Assembly: GCA_035541195.1 (NCBI GenBank)
Contig: DATKNU010000048.1
Location: forward strand, 1-24,333
Direction: 5' to 3'
DNA length: 24,333 bases
Source: Muellerivita sp035541195
GTDB taxonomy: Bacteria; Oederibacteriota; Muellerivitia; Muellerivitales; Muellerivitaceae
In this document: one piece after another, positions 1-7,608 of the stretch
Position numbering within the stretch: the first letter of the stretch is position 1
Layout of the letters: every line of letters begins with the position of its first letter
Made by a program: the position numbers and the translations under genes
The notes under the pieces: generated by a model
Told to the model about the DNA's origin: nothing
The model's database searches: none
What the model saw: the letters and a program-made list of their open reading frames with translations, nothing else

Positions 1-183
1 GGGGACAGCCGGGACGCCTTTTTGAGCGACACCGCCGTCCCCCCCTCCTTCCATACGGTCTTCCTAGGCTCCAACGCCGAAACGGTGATTTACAGCCAGT
101 CCGGCGCCGGCGGATGGAAGATCACGGTGACTTACACCGACGGCTCGGTAAAGTCCTTTGACGAGGACGGCCACCGCCTTTGA
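1..183 (+). CDS. C-terminal end of an unrecognised protein (partial)
   Basis: The reading frame is open from the first base and ends at TGA 181-183, giving the last 60 residues of a protein whose start lies outside the window. The visible part is polar and rich in Gly, Ser, Thr and Asp. It ends in a beta-strand-like stretch (KITVTYTDGSVKSFDEDGHR) that would suit a secreted or surface protein, but no family is recognisable. Codon use is GC-rich like its neighbours, and a strong terminator follows directly, which supports this being a genuine gene end. It converges with the minus-strand degP gene. Function unknown. Confidence 0.5.
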   Translation, partial: GDSRDAFLSDTAVPPSFHTVFLGSNAETVIYSQSGAGGWKITVTYTDGSVKSFDEDGHRL

Positions 184-208
184 CGAGAACGGCCTAACCT
201 AAAAACAA

Positions 209-245
209 AAAGCCCCGCGGCCTTAAGGCCGCAGGGCTTTTTTTA
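209..245. terminator. Bidirectional intrinsic terminator between convergent genes
   Basis: A hairpin runs from 211 to 238: AGCCC pairs with GGGCT and GCGGCC with GGCCGC, with one C-A mismatch and a TTAA loop. It is flanked by an A-rich run on the left and a T-run on the right, so it can act in both directions. It lies between the plus-strand gene ending at 183 and the minus-strand degP ending at 252. Confidence 0.85.
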
Positions 246-251
246 TTTCAT

Positions 252-1760
252 TTACGGGTTGTCCTGCAGGAAGGTATAGAGGGTGACGCCGTTACGCCAG
301 ACAAAGAGCCGCACGCCGTCCTTGAGGTCGGACTTTTTCAGGATCTGGTCCAACTGCTTGGCCGAGACCAGGCTGTTGTTCCCCACCTTCAAAATCACGT
401 CCCCCGGCTGTAAGCCCGAGCCCGCGGCGGGGCTTCCCGGCTCAATCCCGGTCACCACCGGGCCCTTGGGCGCCCCCTCGGGCAATTGCTGGCGGATATC
501 GGGGGTTTGGTCCTGGTAGGAAAGCCCCAGGCTGCTGCCGGAATCCCCGGCGGCGTTGTCCTCCCCACCGTTGTCGGCGGAAGCCCCCGGTTGCGCCGCG
601 GTGTCCTTGAGGGTCTGCAGGGTGACCGAGACCTGGCTCTGGGCCCCGTTGCGCAGGATCGTGAGATGCGCCACCTGCCCGGGCGTGTAGGCGTAAAGCT
701 TGGTGACCAAGTCGTTGGAGCTATCCACCGGATTTCCGTCGATGGAAAGGACGATGTCCCCGGGCTTGAGGCCCGCCTTCTCGGCAGCGCTGCCCGGATT
801 GATGTTGGAAATGAGCGCACCCTGGGTCGACGAAAGGCCGAAACTCTTGGCCATTTGGGGGTTTAGGGACTGCACCACGGCGCCCAAACCCGCCCGAATG
901 ACCTTACCCTGGTTCACCAGATCGTCGGCCACCTTCTTGGCGATGTTGATGGGGATGGCGAAGCCGATGCCGATGGAGCCGCCGGATTGGCTGTAGATGG
1001 CGCTATTGATGCCGATGACCTCCCCTTGAATGTTGCAAAGCGGCCCCCCGGAGTTGCCCGGGTTGATGGAGGCGTCGGTTTGGATATAGCTCTGGGCGCC
1101 GCCGCCCTCGCTGATCTCCACGCTGCGTCCCTTGGCCGAGATGACCCCGGTGGTCACCGTGTGGTCCAGGGCGAAGGGGTTGCCGATGGCGATCGCCCAT
1201 TCACCCACCTTCAAGGCATCCGAGTCGCCCAAGACCACCGTGGGAAAGGTCTTCTTGCCGTCGGAAATCTTGATGACGGCGATGTCGGTTTTGGTGTCCT
1301 TGCCGATGATCTTGGCGGGGTAGGTGGTGCCGTTCTCGAAAGTCACCGTGACTTTCTCGGCCTTCCCCACCACGTGGGCGTTGGTGACGATGGTGCCGTC
1401 GGGCGTCACGATGAAACCCGAACCCAGGCTGCGCTGCTTTTGCTTGAATTGGGGGATGCCGCCGCCATTGGGCCCATTGAAGAAATAACGCCACAGGTCG
1501 TTCATGTTGCCGAATTGGCTGAAGCCTTGGACGTCTTCCGTCCATTCGGAGCTGATGTTGACCACCGCCGGGCTGACCGAGGCCGCCACATCGATGAAGG
1601 CGTTTTGGAGCGCCAGGGCCGCGTTGTTGGCGCCCAGCTTGACGGGGGCTTCTTGGGCCTGGGTTAAATCCAGGGCCAAGGCCTGGGCGACGGGTCCGAA
1701 ACTTAAACCCAATCCCAAGACGAGGGCGGTCCAACCCTTGAAGACACGGGATTTTTTCAT
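252..1760 (-). CDS. degP: DegP/HtrA-type periplasmic serine protease with two PDZ domains
   Basis: This 502-residue protein degrades misfolded envelope proteins, as known for the HtrA/DegP family. The N-terminus (residues 1-30) is a typical signal peptide: KKSR, then a hydrophobic stretch ending around ALA. The trypsin-like domain shows the catalytic triad: His129 in TNAHVV, Asp159 in DTKTDIAV and Ser237 in NPGNSGGP. Two PDZ domains follow, at about 290-385 and 405-500. Residue 242 is Cys (GGPLCN), where Val, Phe or Ile is common. A longer frame reaches 1910, but the start at 1760 is chosen because it gives the signal peptide directly and overlaps the hspR stop as ATGA, implying translational coupling. 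Co-transcription with hspR suggests stress control. DegP, DegQ and DegS-like paralogues cannot be told apart here, although two PDZ domains exclude DegS. Confidence 0.93.
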   Translation of the reverse strand: MKKSRVFKGWTALVLGLGLSFGPVAQALALDLTQAQEAPVKLGANNAALALQNAFIDVAASVSPAVVNISSEWTEDVQGFSQFGNMNDLWRYFFNGPNGGGIPQFKQKQRSLGSGFIVTPDGTIVTNAHVVGKAEKVTVTFENGTTYPAKIIGKDTKTDIAVIKISDGKKTFPTVVLGDSDALKVGEWAIAIGNPFALDHTVTTGVISAKGRSVEISEGGGAQSYIQTDASINPGNSGGPLCNIQGEVIGINSAIYSQSGGSIGIGFAIPINIAKKVADDLVNQGKVIRAGLGAVVQSLNPQMAKSFGLSSTQGALISNINPGSAAEKAGLKPGDIVLSIDGNPVDSSNDLVTKLYAYTPGQVAHLTILRNGAQSQVSVTLQTLKDTAAQPGASADNGGEDNAAGDSGSSLGLSYQDQTPDIRQQLPEGAPKGPVVTGIEPGSPAAGSGLQPGDVILKVGNNSLVSAKQLDQILKKSDLKDGVRLFVWRNGVTLYTFLQDNP

Positions 1761-2101
1761 TGCGGTCCATCCTTTTTCGAATTTAATTCGGCGAGCTTTT
1801 CCCGGATGGTTTCCGGGGCGATTTCCCGCCTGCGTAATAGACGATCCAGGTCGGGGTGATGGGTGCAGAGGGTCACCACTATTTTGACCCCCGCCAAGTT
1901 CACGCCGCAAATCTTCACTAAATAGTTGATGGCCTCCAAGCGCTCCACGTCGGCCTGGGAATACATGCGGGTGCGGCGCAGGGTCCGGCAGGGCGCGATC
2001 AGCCCCAGGCGCTCGTATTGGCGCAAGGTCTGCTCATGCACGCCCAAAAGATGGGCCACCACGCTGATGGTGTAAACCGGGTGTTCGGGTGAGAGGTCCA
2101 T
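1757..2101 (-). CDS. hspR: HspR-type MerR-family heat-shock repressor
   Basis: This 114-residue protein carries the MerR-type winged helix at its N-terminus with the HspR signature: YTISVVAHLLGVHEQTLRQY, then ERLGLI, then the wing with RTRMYSQADVERL, and finally GVNLAGVKIV. HspR proteins repress chaperone genes by binding HAIR inverted repeats, usually with DnaK as co-repressor. The start at 2101 has a good ribosome-binding site (AAGGA, 5 nt upstream). The gene lies 57 nt after the sigma-factor gene, separated by an intrinsic terminator, and I see no separate promoter in that gap, so some expression may come from read-through. Its stop overlaps the degP start. HspR is usually found beside dnaK or a cbpA/dnaJ gene; pairing with degP is a less familiar context. 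No HAIR site is seen directly upstream, but a HAIR-like site lies at the sigma promoter (3074-3094). Confidence 0.88.
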   Translation of the reverse strand: MDLSPEHPVYTISVVAHLLGVHEQTLRQYERLGLIAPCRTLRRTRMYSQADVERLEAINYLVKICGVNLAGVKIVVTLCTHHPDLDRLLRRREIAPETIREKLAELNSKKDGPQ

Positions 2102-2115
2102 GGTTCCTTATCCAA

Positions 2116-2147
2116 AGAAAAAGGCCGGCCCTTGGGGGACCGGCCTT
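2116..2147 (-). terminator. Intrinsic terminator after the sigma-factor gene
   Basis: Read on the minus strand, AAGGCCGG (2147-2140) pairs perfectly with CCGGCCTT (2128-2121) across an 11-nt loop and is followed by a run of T. It lies between the sigma gene stop and hspR. It may set the ratio of sigma to HspR/DegP transcripts if hspR depends on read-through. Confidence 0.8.
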
Positions 2148-2158
2148 CGATTTAAAAC

Positions 2159-3010
2159 TTACGCCACATAATCCCTGAGTTCTTCCACGCCTTCCACGGA
2201 ACGGATCTTGCGCATGGCGCGCTCCTCGATCTGGCGCACCCTTTCCTTGGAGATGCTCAGGGATTTCCCGATCTCATCCAAGGTGCGCGCCCCCTTGCCG
2301 TCCAACCCGTAACGCCAGGACAAAATTTTCGCGTCCCGGGGATCGAGCCCTCCCAAAAGCCCCGTGAGCTTGCCCGTCAAGTCCCGGTCCATGAGCTGCT
2401 TCTCGAACTGCTCGGCGTCCTTGGGGTCCGCCAGGAAATCCAAAATCGGCGTCTCGCTGTCCCCCACCTTGGTGGTGTCCAAGGACAGGTAGCCGTGGCT
2501 GAATTGCCGCACCTCGCTCAAGGTTTTGCGGTCGATGTCGGCCTTTTTCATGGCGTCCAGGTCGGAGAGTTCCCCGCCGGCCTTTTGCTGCAGTTCGGCG
2601 AGTTTCTTGCCGATCTTGCGCATCTTCTTGGTCTGGCTCTGGGGAATGCGCACGATGTCCCCCTTATCCAAGATGGCGGCCAAAATGGACTGGCGGATCC
2701 ACCAGACGGCGTAGGAGACGAACCGGACGCCCCGAGCCGGGTCAAAGGTGCGGGCGGCCTTCATGAGCCCCAGGTTGCCCTCATTGATGAGGTCAAGAAA
2801 CGAAAGCCCGCGGTTGCGGTAGCCCTTGGCCACCGACACTACGAAACGCAGGTTCGCCTCGATCAATCGGGTGAGCGCCTTCTCATCGCCCTTGCGGGCG
2901 GCCTCGCTGATTTCTTTTTCCTGCTCGGGGGTCAAAAGCTCGACCCGGGCGATTTCTTTCAGATAGGTTCCGAGGGATTTTTCCTCGCTCAAAAAGGGAA
3001 ACTTTTCCAT
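2159..3010 (-). CDS. RpoD/SigA-like RNA polymerase sigma factor (short, no region 1.1)
   Basis: This 283-residue sigma-70 factor has region 1.2 (about 11-40), region 2 (about 44-115, with RNRGLSFLDLINEGNLGLM and FVSYAVWWIRQSI), region 3 (about 120-200) and region 4 (about 205-275, with TLDEIGKSLSISKERVRQIE). It lacks the acidic region 1.1 and large insert of housekeeping RpoD, so it could be a short primary sigma or a group 2 alternative sigma such as a stress factor. An in-frame ATG at 3046 has no ribosome-binding site, while the ATG at 3010 is preceded by AAAGGAG at 7 nt, so 3010 is chosen. A strong promoter lies upstream, and a HAIR-like site overlaps its -35. Linkage to hspR and degP suggests a heat-shock role, but this is inference. 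Confidence 0.88.
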   Translation of the reverse strand: MEKFPFLSEEKSLGTYLKEIARVELLTPEQEKEISEAARKGDEKALTRLIEANLRFVVSVAKGYRNRGLSFLDLINEGNLGLMKAARTFDPARGVRFVSYAVWWIRQSILAAILDKGDIVRIPQSQTKKMRKIGKKLAELQQKAGGELSDLDAMKKADIDRKTLSEVRQFSHGYLSLDTTKVGDSETPILDFLADPKDAEQFEKQLMDRDLTGKLTGLLGGLDPRDAKILSWRYGLDGKGARTLDEIGKSLSISKERVRQIEERAMRKIRSVEGVEELRDYVA

Positions 3011-3064
3011 GACTGGACTCCTTTGAAGACCCATGTCTTCATTCACTTTTTATCTAACGATTAA

Positions 3065-3093
3065 AATATATAATATGAGTCTATTCATGTCAA
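3065..3093 (-). promoter_or_regulatory. Sigma-70-type promoter of the sigma-factor gene
   Basis: On the minus strand the -35 box is a perfect TTGACA (3093-3088), the spacer is 17 bp, and the -10 box is TATATT (3070-3065). Transcription would start near 3058, giving a leader of about 48 nt before the ATG at 3010. The surrounding DNA is much richer in A and T than the genes around it. Confidence 0.75.
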
Positions 3094-3094
3094 G
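3074..3094 (-). promoter_or_regulatory. HAIR-like operator (candidate HspR site)
   Basis: The minus strand reads CTTGACA, 7 nt, ACTCATA. The known HspR site HAIR is CTTGAGT, 7 nt, ACTCAAG, so 10 of 14 defined positions match and the spacing is exact. The site covers the -35 box and most of the spacer of the sigma promoter, a natural place for a repressor. The match is imperfect and partly forced by the TTGACA box, so confidence is moderate. Confidence 0.4.
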
Positions 3095-3181
3095 TAATAT
3101 AAAATAATCCCATAGATCCTCTCCTAATTTAGACGCGGATATTGGCCATTTGTGACTTAAAGGGGTTTGGGGCGAGAAAAG

Positions 3182-3227
3182 GCCTAAAAATTGGTGTTTT
3201 TGCAGGCCAGAAAGGGGGTTTTTAGGC
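3182..3227 (-). terminator. Inverted repeat at the end of the flippase-like gene (possible terminator)
   Basis: GCCTAAAAA (3182-3190) and TTTTTAGGC (3219-3227) form a perfect 9-bp inverted repeat around a 28-nt loop. The repeat includes the stop codon of the minus-strand gene and is followed on that strand by CTTTTC. The long loop and AT-rich stem make it a weak terminator candidate. The stretch from here to 3058 holds no gene. Confidence 0.35.
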
Positions 3228-4262
3228 TTGGGCTTGGTTTTTCCAAAGGGTCCGCATGGTATCCAAATAAAGCCCGGTCGAGATGGCCAAGGGGATGAAG
3301 AAAAAGATGACCCGAAAAAGCAGGGCCGCCACCAGGGTGTGGTTGACGTCCATGCCCAGGGCCGAGCAGACCCCCACCAAAGACCCCTCGGACACCCCCA
3401 ACCCCGCGGGCACCAGGTTGGCGGTGGAGGTGAGGAACATCACCGCGAAGGCCACCAGAAGAAGCCCGAAGGTCAGATCCAGGCCCGCGGCTTGGAAGCA
3501 AAAAAACAAAGTCAGGGACGTGAAGAACCAATCCATGCTGACCCAGAAAAAAACCTGGGCCAAACGTCCCCAACCCTGGTGCAGGTATTTCACCGCGCCT
3601 TCCACCTTGCGCCGGGTGGCCCAAAGGCGCAGGGGGCTCAGGCTTTTCTTGAAGACCCGGCGGCTCACCCAGGTTCCCATTTGGATCAGGGCCCTTAAGG
3701 CGACCCGCCGGAATCCTTTGTTGAAAAAAACCAAAACCATGACCGCCACCACCCCCACCAGGCCCGCCATAAAGCTCCAAACCATCGCCTGGATGGGGCC
3801 GCCGTTGAATTCATGGTGGGTCTGCAGGTACAAAAGCCCGCCCAAACACACGAAGGAAAGCACCACGTTGAAAATGGTGTTTTGCGCGAAGGACAGCGGG
3901 ATGCTGACCGAGTAGGGCACCTTTTGTTGTTTCAAAAGGTAGGACCGAACCGCCATGGTGGACATGCCGCCCGAGGAAATGATGTAGTTAAAAGTCGCCG
4001 AGATGAAGGTGATGATGAAAAGGCGCGGGACGGGAATGGGATAGTGGGTGATGGCGAAGAGGCTGTGAAAGGACATGCAAAGCGCGAAATAAGCCAATCC
4101 CATGAATCCCAAGGCCAGCAAGATCGAGGGGGTCTTGAGGCTGTGGACCACGGCTAAAAGCTTGGGCCCGTCCGTGAAGAACCCCGCGATGAGCGCCAAA
4201 ATCATGACGCCCACCAGGGAGAAAAAAACCACGAACAGGGCCTTGCGGCTGGGATGGATCAT
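3222..4262 (-). CDS. Flippase-like integral membrane protein (LPG_synthase_TM / UPF0104 family)
   Basis: This 346-residue protein has about eight hydrophobic segments and the family's conserved polar patches: SSGGMSTMAVRSYLLKQQ near residue 100, and PAGLGVSEGSLVG near residue 285. The family includes the membrane part of lysyl-phosphatidylglycerol synthase (MprF) and AglD-like proteins, and is linked to lipid flipping or lipid-linked glycan handling. No soluble aminoacyl-transfer domain is present, so lysyl transfer is not expected. It starts 31 nt after the kinase-like gene stop and has only a weak ribosome-binding site; it is probably the last gene of the gyr transcription unit. Its substrate cannot be told from the sequence. 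Identity to family is fairly sure; function is not. Confidence 0.75.
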   Translation of the reverse strand: MIHPSRKALFVVFFSLVGVMILALIAGFFTDGPKLLAVVHSLKTPSILLALGFMGLAYFALCMSFHSLFAITHYPIPVPRLFIITFISATFNYIISSGGMSTMAVRSYLLKQQKVPYSVSIPLSFAQNTIFNVVLSFVCLGGLLYLQTHHEFNGGPIQAMVWSFMAGLVGVVAVMVLVFFNKGFRRVALRALIQMGTWVSRRVFKKSLSPLRLWATRRKVEGAVKYLHQGWGRLAQVFFWVSMDWFFTSLTLFFCFQAAGLDLTFGLLLVAFAVMFLTSTANLVPAGLGVSEGSLVGVCSALGMDVNHTLVAALLFRVIFFFIPLAISTGLYLDTMRTLWKNQAQA

Positions 4263-4293
4263 GGTTTAGCGGCCAAATTCCCGGGTGAAAAGG

Positions 4294-7200
4294 CTACTCA
4301 ATGATCTCGCCTTCACCTTCTTTACCCTTCACGATGGGTTTATCCATTGAAGGAGGCGCGGGGGGTTTGGGCACCGGGGGAGCCGGCGGTTTGCCGTCGT
4401 CCACCTTGAAGCTGTCCAAATTATCCAAATCCAAGATGCCTTCCGGCGGCGCGGTGGGCTTAATGGACGTAGGCACCACCACCGGCGGCTTCGGCGGCGC
4501 AGGCGGCGCTCCAGGCGCCGTCACCGGACGTGGAAGCGGTGGAGCGCCGGGAACCCCAGGCGCGGCTCCCGTTGGGGGAGCGGCGCCCATCGGCGGCATA
4601 CCCGGCATCGGCGGACGAGGCACGGGCGGCGTCCCCGCGGGGGGCACAGTCCCCGCAGGGGGCACGGCTCCCATCGGCGGCATACCGGGCATAGGCGGAC
4701 GGGGCGCGGCCGGAGGAACGCCGGGAGTCGGCGGCATCACGGGACGCGGCGGCGCCCCTGCGGGCGCCGCGGGGGAAACGACTGGGCGTGGGGGCAAAGT
4801 CCCCGCAGGGGGCACAGTCCCTGGAGGGGACAGGGGCGGCACCGTCCCCGAAGGGGAAGGAACCGCAGGACGCGGAGGCAAAGCCCCCGTCGGAGAAGGC
4901 CCGGCGGGCGGCACTCCCACTGGAGGAGCCGACGGTTTTGGCGGCGCAACCGGCGTCCCGGGAGACGGTAAAGGTGAGGGCGGTACAATGCCTACCGGCT
5001 TGGGGGCGGACGGAGGAACGGCCGGCGCGGGGGAGAGGGGCGGAACCTTCCCCGCCAAAAGCGAATCCAAGGCTCCCGGCGTCACCGCGGGTTTAGCGGC
5101 GGGCGGGATCCCTGCCGGGGCCGTCCCGGAGGGGGAAGGAGCCGCGGGAGCAACCGGCGGTTTAGCCGTGGTCCCCGAAGGGGCTGTAGTCCCCAATGGA
5201 GCTGTGGCCGGCGGAATATTTCCGGAAAGCAAAGAATCCAAAACACCCGGCGTGGGCCCCGGCTTGGGCGCGGCTCCCACTGGCGGCACGCCCGGCTTAG
5301 GCGCAAGCGGCGGAACGCCTAAAGCGGGCTTGGCGGCCACTCCCGGCGTGGGAGCCAAGGGCGGAGCCTTGGGAACCACTCCGGGCGGAGTCCCTGAGAG
5401 GGGCGAAGTCCCCGAAGAAGGCGCCATCACAGGCATAGCGGGTTTGGCGGCCGCGGGGGCAACGGCGGCAGCGGCCGCGGGTTTGCGTTTTGTGGGGAAA
5501 GTCAAAAGAAGCAAAGTGCCGGGATTGGAAGGTTCGGCCACCGCCCCGCCGCCATGGGCGGCCAAGATGGTCTTAATCAGCGCGAACTTAAGCCCCGTTC
5601 CCGCCAATTGGGGCGAAGCGGGATGCTTGGGGTCGTAGAACTCGTCAAAAAGCTTGGGCAGGCCCTCGGGCTTGACCGTCAAGCCCGGATCGACCACCGA
5701 TACCTTCACCATGTCGCCCAGAGGCTCGAGCGAAATGGAAATGGTGGATCCCCGGGGCGCGTCCTTGATGATCTGAAGGTAAAGGATGTTCCACAGCTGG
5801 TTGAAGCGGCGGCGCACGATGGGCACCTTGGCAAGGCCGGGCTTCCCTTCCACCTTGATCTTGATGTTCTTGACCTCGGCCTGGGCTTGGAAATTGAAGG
5901 CCAACCCCTCAATTTCGGAGGGCAGGTTGACTTCCTCGGTCTTGGCGTCCTGTTGCTCGATCTCGACCTGGTAGATGTCCAAAAGATCGTTGATGAACTT
6001 CTCGAGCCGCGCGCTGCGGTTGATGACCATCCCCAGGAATTCCTGCTGCTTCTCGTTGATGCCGCCTTGGGTGGCGCCCAAAGCCGAGGACACATAACCC
6101 TTGATGATGCCCAGGGTCGTCTTGAGCTCCTCGGCCATGGTCTTGATGGCCGCGGACCGGACCTGGGAAACCTGCAAGGGGGAGGCGGTGGAAAGGGCCT
6201 GCAACAGTTTGGCCTCGGTTTCCTTGATCTTGGCGTCGGCGGCCGCGATCTTGGCTTGGGCGTCGCCCTGGGCCGCTTCCAGGGTGGCGATTTGGGTCTT
6301 GAGCTTGGCGTTGTCGGCCTTGGACTGCTCGGTCTGGCCCCGCAGGCCTTCGGCCATGCCCTTGAGCGCCTCCAATTCCTTGAGCTTGTCATTAAGCTGT
6401 TGGGTGGTGGATTCCAGGTTCTTCTTCATGCCCTCGGCTTGTTGCTGGATCTGCTGGGCTTCCTTATTCTTGTTCTCGATCAAGGCCCGCGCCTGGCGGA
6501 TGGCTTCTTCCTTGTCCCTTTCCAATTCGGTCTTCTCGGATTCCATCTTTTTCAAGAGGTCGGACGCGGCCTGGACGATTTGACCCACCTCATCCTTCCC
6601 GAATTGCTGGAGAACTTCGGGGCCGATGGACTTGCCGCTTTGCACCGCGGCCAAAACCGCGGCCCGGGCCTTCTTCAAGGGGCCCGTGATGAGATTCAGC
6701 CCTACGGCGAACATCAGGAAGACCCAGGCCAAGGCCATGATCGCCGCCAGGGTGACGGGCGTTTGCAATTGTTCCAAAGGCGATCCGGCTTCCTCGGCCT
6801 TTGTGGCCGCGGGCGCCGCCACAAAGGCCGCCGAGGGGATCTCTTCGACCACGCCATAGGAATTCAGGAAAGGCGTGTAGATAAGCGTGGTGCCCGGCCC
6901 CTCGGCCACGCCGCCGGTTTGGGTCGAGAGGTCGGATTGAACCTTCGCCAAGGCCGGATTTTGGGCGCTGTTGAAGGTTTGCGAATAACGCGCCGGGTTG
7001 GTGGCGTATAGATATTGGCCGGACTTGCCGTCCAGGATATAAGCCTCGCCCCCATGCAGGTTGGCGCCTTTGAAAAGCGCCGAGAGATCGAACACCGTCT
7101 CCCCCAGGGTCGTGGGCGAAAAATCCAGCGCGAAGATGAAGGCCGGGCTCGAGAATTTTTGCGTGTAGAACTGGTAAATGCCGCCGGGTTGGCTCTTGAG

Positions 7201-7608
7201 GTGGTCGGTGACGCTCTTGAACTCGTCGGAGGCCCCATAGGAAGGATCCACCAGGGACGGCGTCGCCGGAATGGACCGCAGGGTCTTGCCGTCCATGGAA
7301 GCCACCAGGACGCCGCTGACCCCCGGATGGGAAACGACAAAGGCCGCCAGATCGGTGTCCGCGTGGTGCTCCAGCAGGGTGGTGGTGTCATCGTGGGTTT
7401 TTTTCAGGTCGTTATAAAGCGACGAGGAAATGGTGCTGATTTCGGTCTGAACCGTGGCGGGGTTCAAGGCCGGGCCCGCCGCGGCCGGCGTGGAGGCGCC
7501 GGATTTCGGCGCCGGGGCGTTCACCACGGACCAGGCGTAAACACCCGCCAAGGCCAAAAGCGGAATAAGACCGATCAGCAGGAAAACTTGGAAATACTTA
7601 CTTTTCAC
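4294..7608 (-). CDS. Degenerate sensor-histidine-kinase-like membrane protein with long proline-rich tail
   Basis: This is a 1104-residue protein. TM1 lies at about 5-25, a Cache-like extracytoplasmic sensor at 30-280, TM2 at about 285-307, a HAMP-like segment to 355, a Gln/Lys/Glu-rich coiled coil at 345-475, a HisKA-like helical pair at 478-546, an HATPase-like domain at 595-706, and a Pro/Ala/Gly tail at 707-1104. The phosphoacceptor motif SHELRTPL is replaced by AEELKTTL (492-499), so the His is missing. The second N-box Asn is absent, and the G1 box reads DPGLT instead of DxGxG. GTGLKFALIK keeps part of the G2 box. This looks like a pseudokinase or scaffold. The chosen start is a GTG at 7608 preceded by AAGGAG inside the end of gyrA, with an 11-nt overlap; an ATG at 7644 would overlap further. 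No response regulator gene is nearby. Confidence 0.8.
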   Translation of the reverse strand: MKSKYFQVFLLIGLIPLLALAGVYAWSVVNAPAPKSGASTPAAAGPALNPATVQTEISTISSSLYNDLKKTHDDTTTLLEHHADTDLAAFVVSHPGVSGVLVASMDGKTLRSIPATPSLVDPSYGASDEFKSVTDHLKSQPGGIYQFYTQKFSSPAFIFALDFSPTTLGETVFDLSALFKGANLHGGEAYILDGKSGQYLYATNPARYSQTFNSAQNPALAKVQSDLSTQTGGVAEGPGTTLIYTPFLNSYGVVEEIPSAAFVAAPAATKAEEAGSPLEQLQTPVTLAAIMALAWVFLMFAVGLNLITGPLKKARAAVLAAVQSGKSIGPEVLQQFGKDEVGQIVQAASDLLKKMESEKTELERDKEEAIRQARALIENKNKEAQQIQQQAEGMKKNLESTTQQLNDKLKELEALKGMAEGLRGQTEQSKADNAKLKTQIATLEAAQGDAQAKIAAADAKIKETEAKLLQALSTASPLQVSQVRSAAIKTMAEELKTTLGIIKGYVSSALGATQGGINEKQQEFLGMVINRSARLEKFINDLLDIYQVEIEQQDAKTEEVNLPSEIEGLAFNFQAQAEVKNIKIKVEGKPGLAKVPIVRRRFNQLWNILYLQIIKDAPRGSTISISLEPLGDMVKVSVVDPGLTVKPEGLPKLFDEFYDPKHPASPQLAGTGLKFALIKTILAAHGGGAVAEPSNPGTLLLLTFPTKRKPAAAAAVAPAAAKPAMPVMAPSSGTSPLSGTPPGVVPKAPPLAPTPGVAAKPALGVPPLAPKPGVPPVGAAPKPGPTPGVLDSLLSGNIPPATAPLGTTAPSGTTAKPPVAPAAPSPSGTAPAGIPPAAKPAVTPGALDSLLAGKVPPLSPAPAVPPSAPKPVGIVPPSPLPSPGTPVAPPKPSAPPVGVPPAGPSPTGALPPRPAVPSPSGTVPPLSPPGTVPPAGTLPPRPVVSPAAPAGAPPRPVMPPTPGVPPAAPRPPMPGMPPMGAVPPAGTVPPAGTPPVPRPPMPGMPPMGAAPPTGAAPGVPGAPPLPRPVTAPGAPPAPPKPPVVVPTSIKPTAPPEGILDLDNLDSFKVDDGKPPAPPVPKPPAPPSMDKPIVKGKEGEGEIIE
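4586..4703. repeat. 84-bp-period duplication within the proline-rich tail coding region
   Basis: The 15-mer CCCATCGGCGGCATA occurs at 4586-4600 and again at 4670-4684, 84 bp (28 codons) apart, with similar flanks. It encodes two copies of PRPPMPGMPPMGA in the kinase-like protein. The block CCCCGCAGGGGGCAC between the copies also recurs near 4801. This points to growth of the tail by local duplication. Confidence 0.75.

Noticed and set aside
1761..1910. 50-residue N-terminal extension of DegP
   Set aside because: It overlaps hspR entirely, and the inner ATG at 1760 gives a clean signal peptide and ATGA coupling.
4301..5638. 445-codon Gly-rich frame opposite the proline-rich tail
   Set aside because: Pro codons (CCN) read as Gly (GGN) on the other strand; the low complexity and gene context favour the minus-strand protein, which continues into clear kinase-like domains.
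5554..7011. 485-codon plus-strand frame opposite the coiled-coil and sensor part of the kinase-like gene
   Set aside because: No domain or motif, Leu/Gly-rich shadow of a well-supported minus-strand gene.
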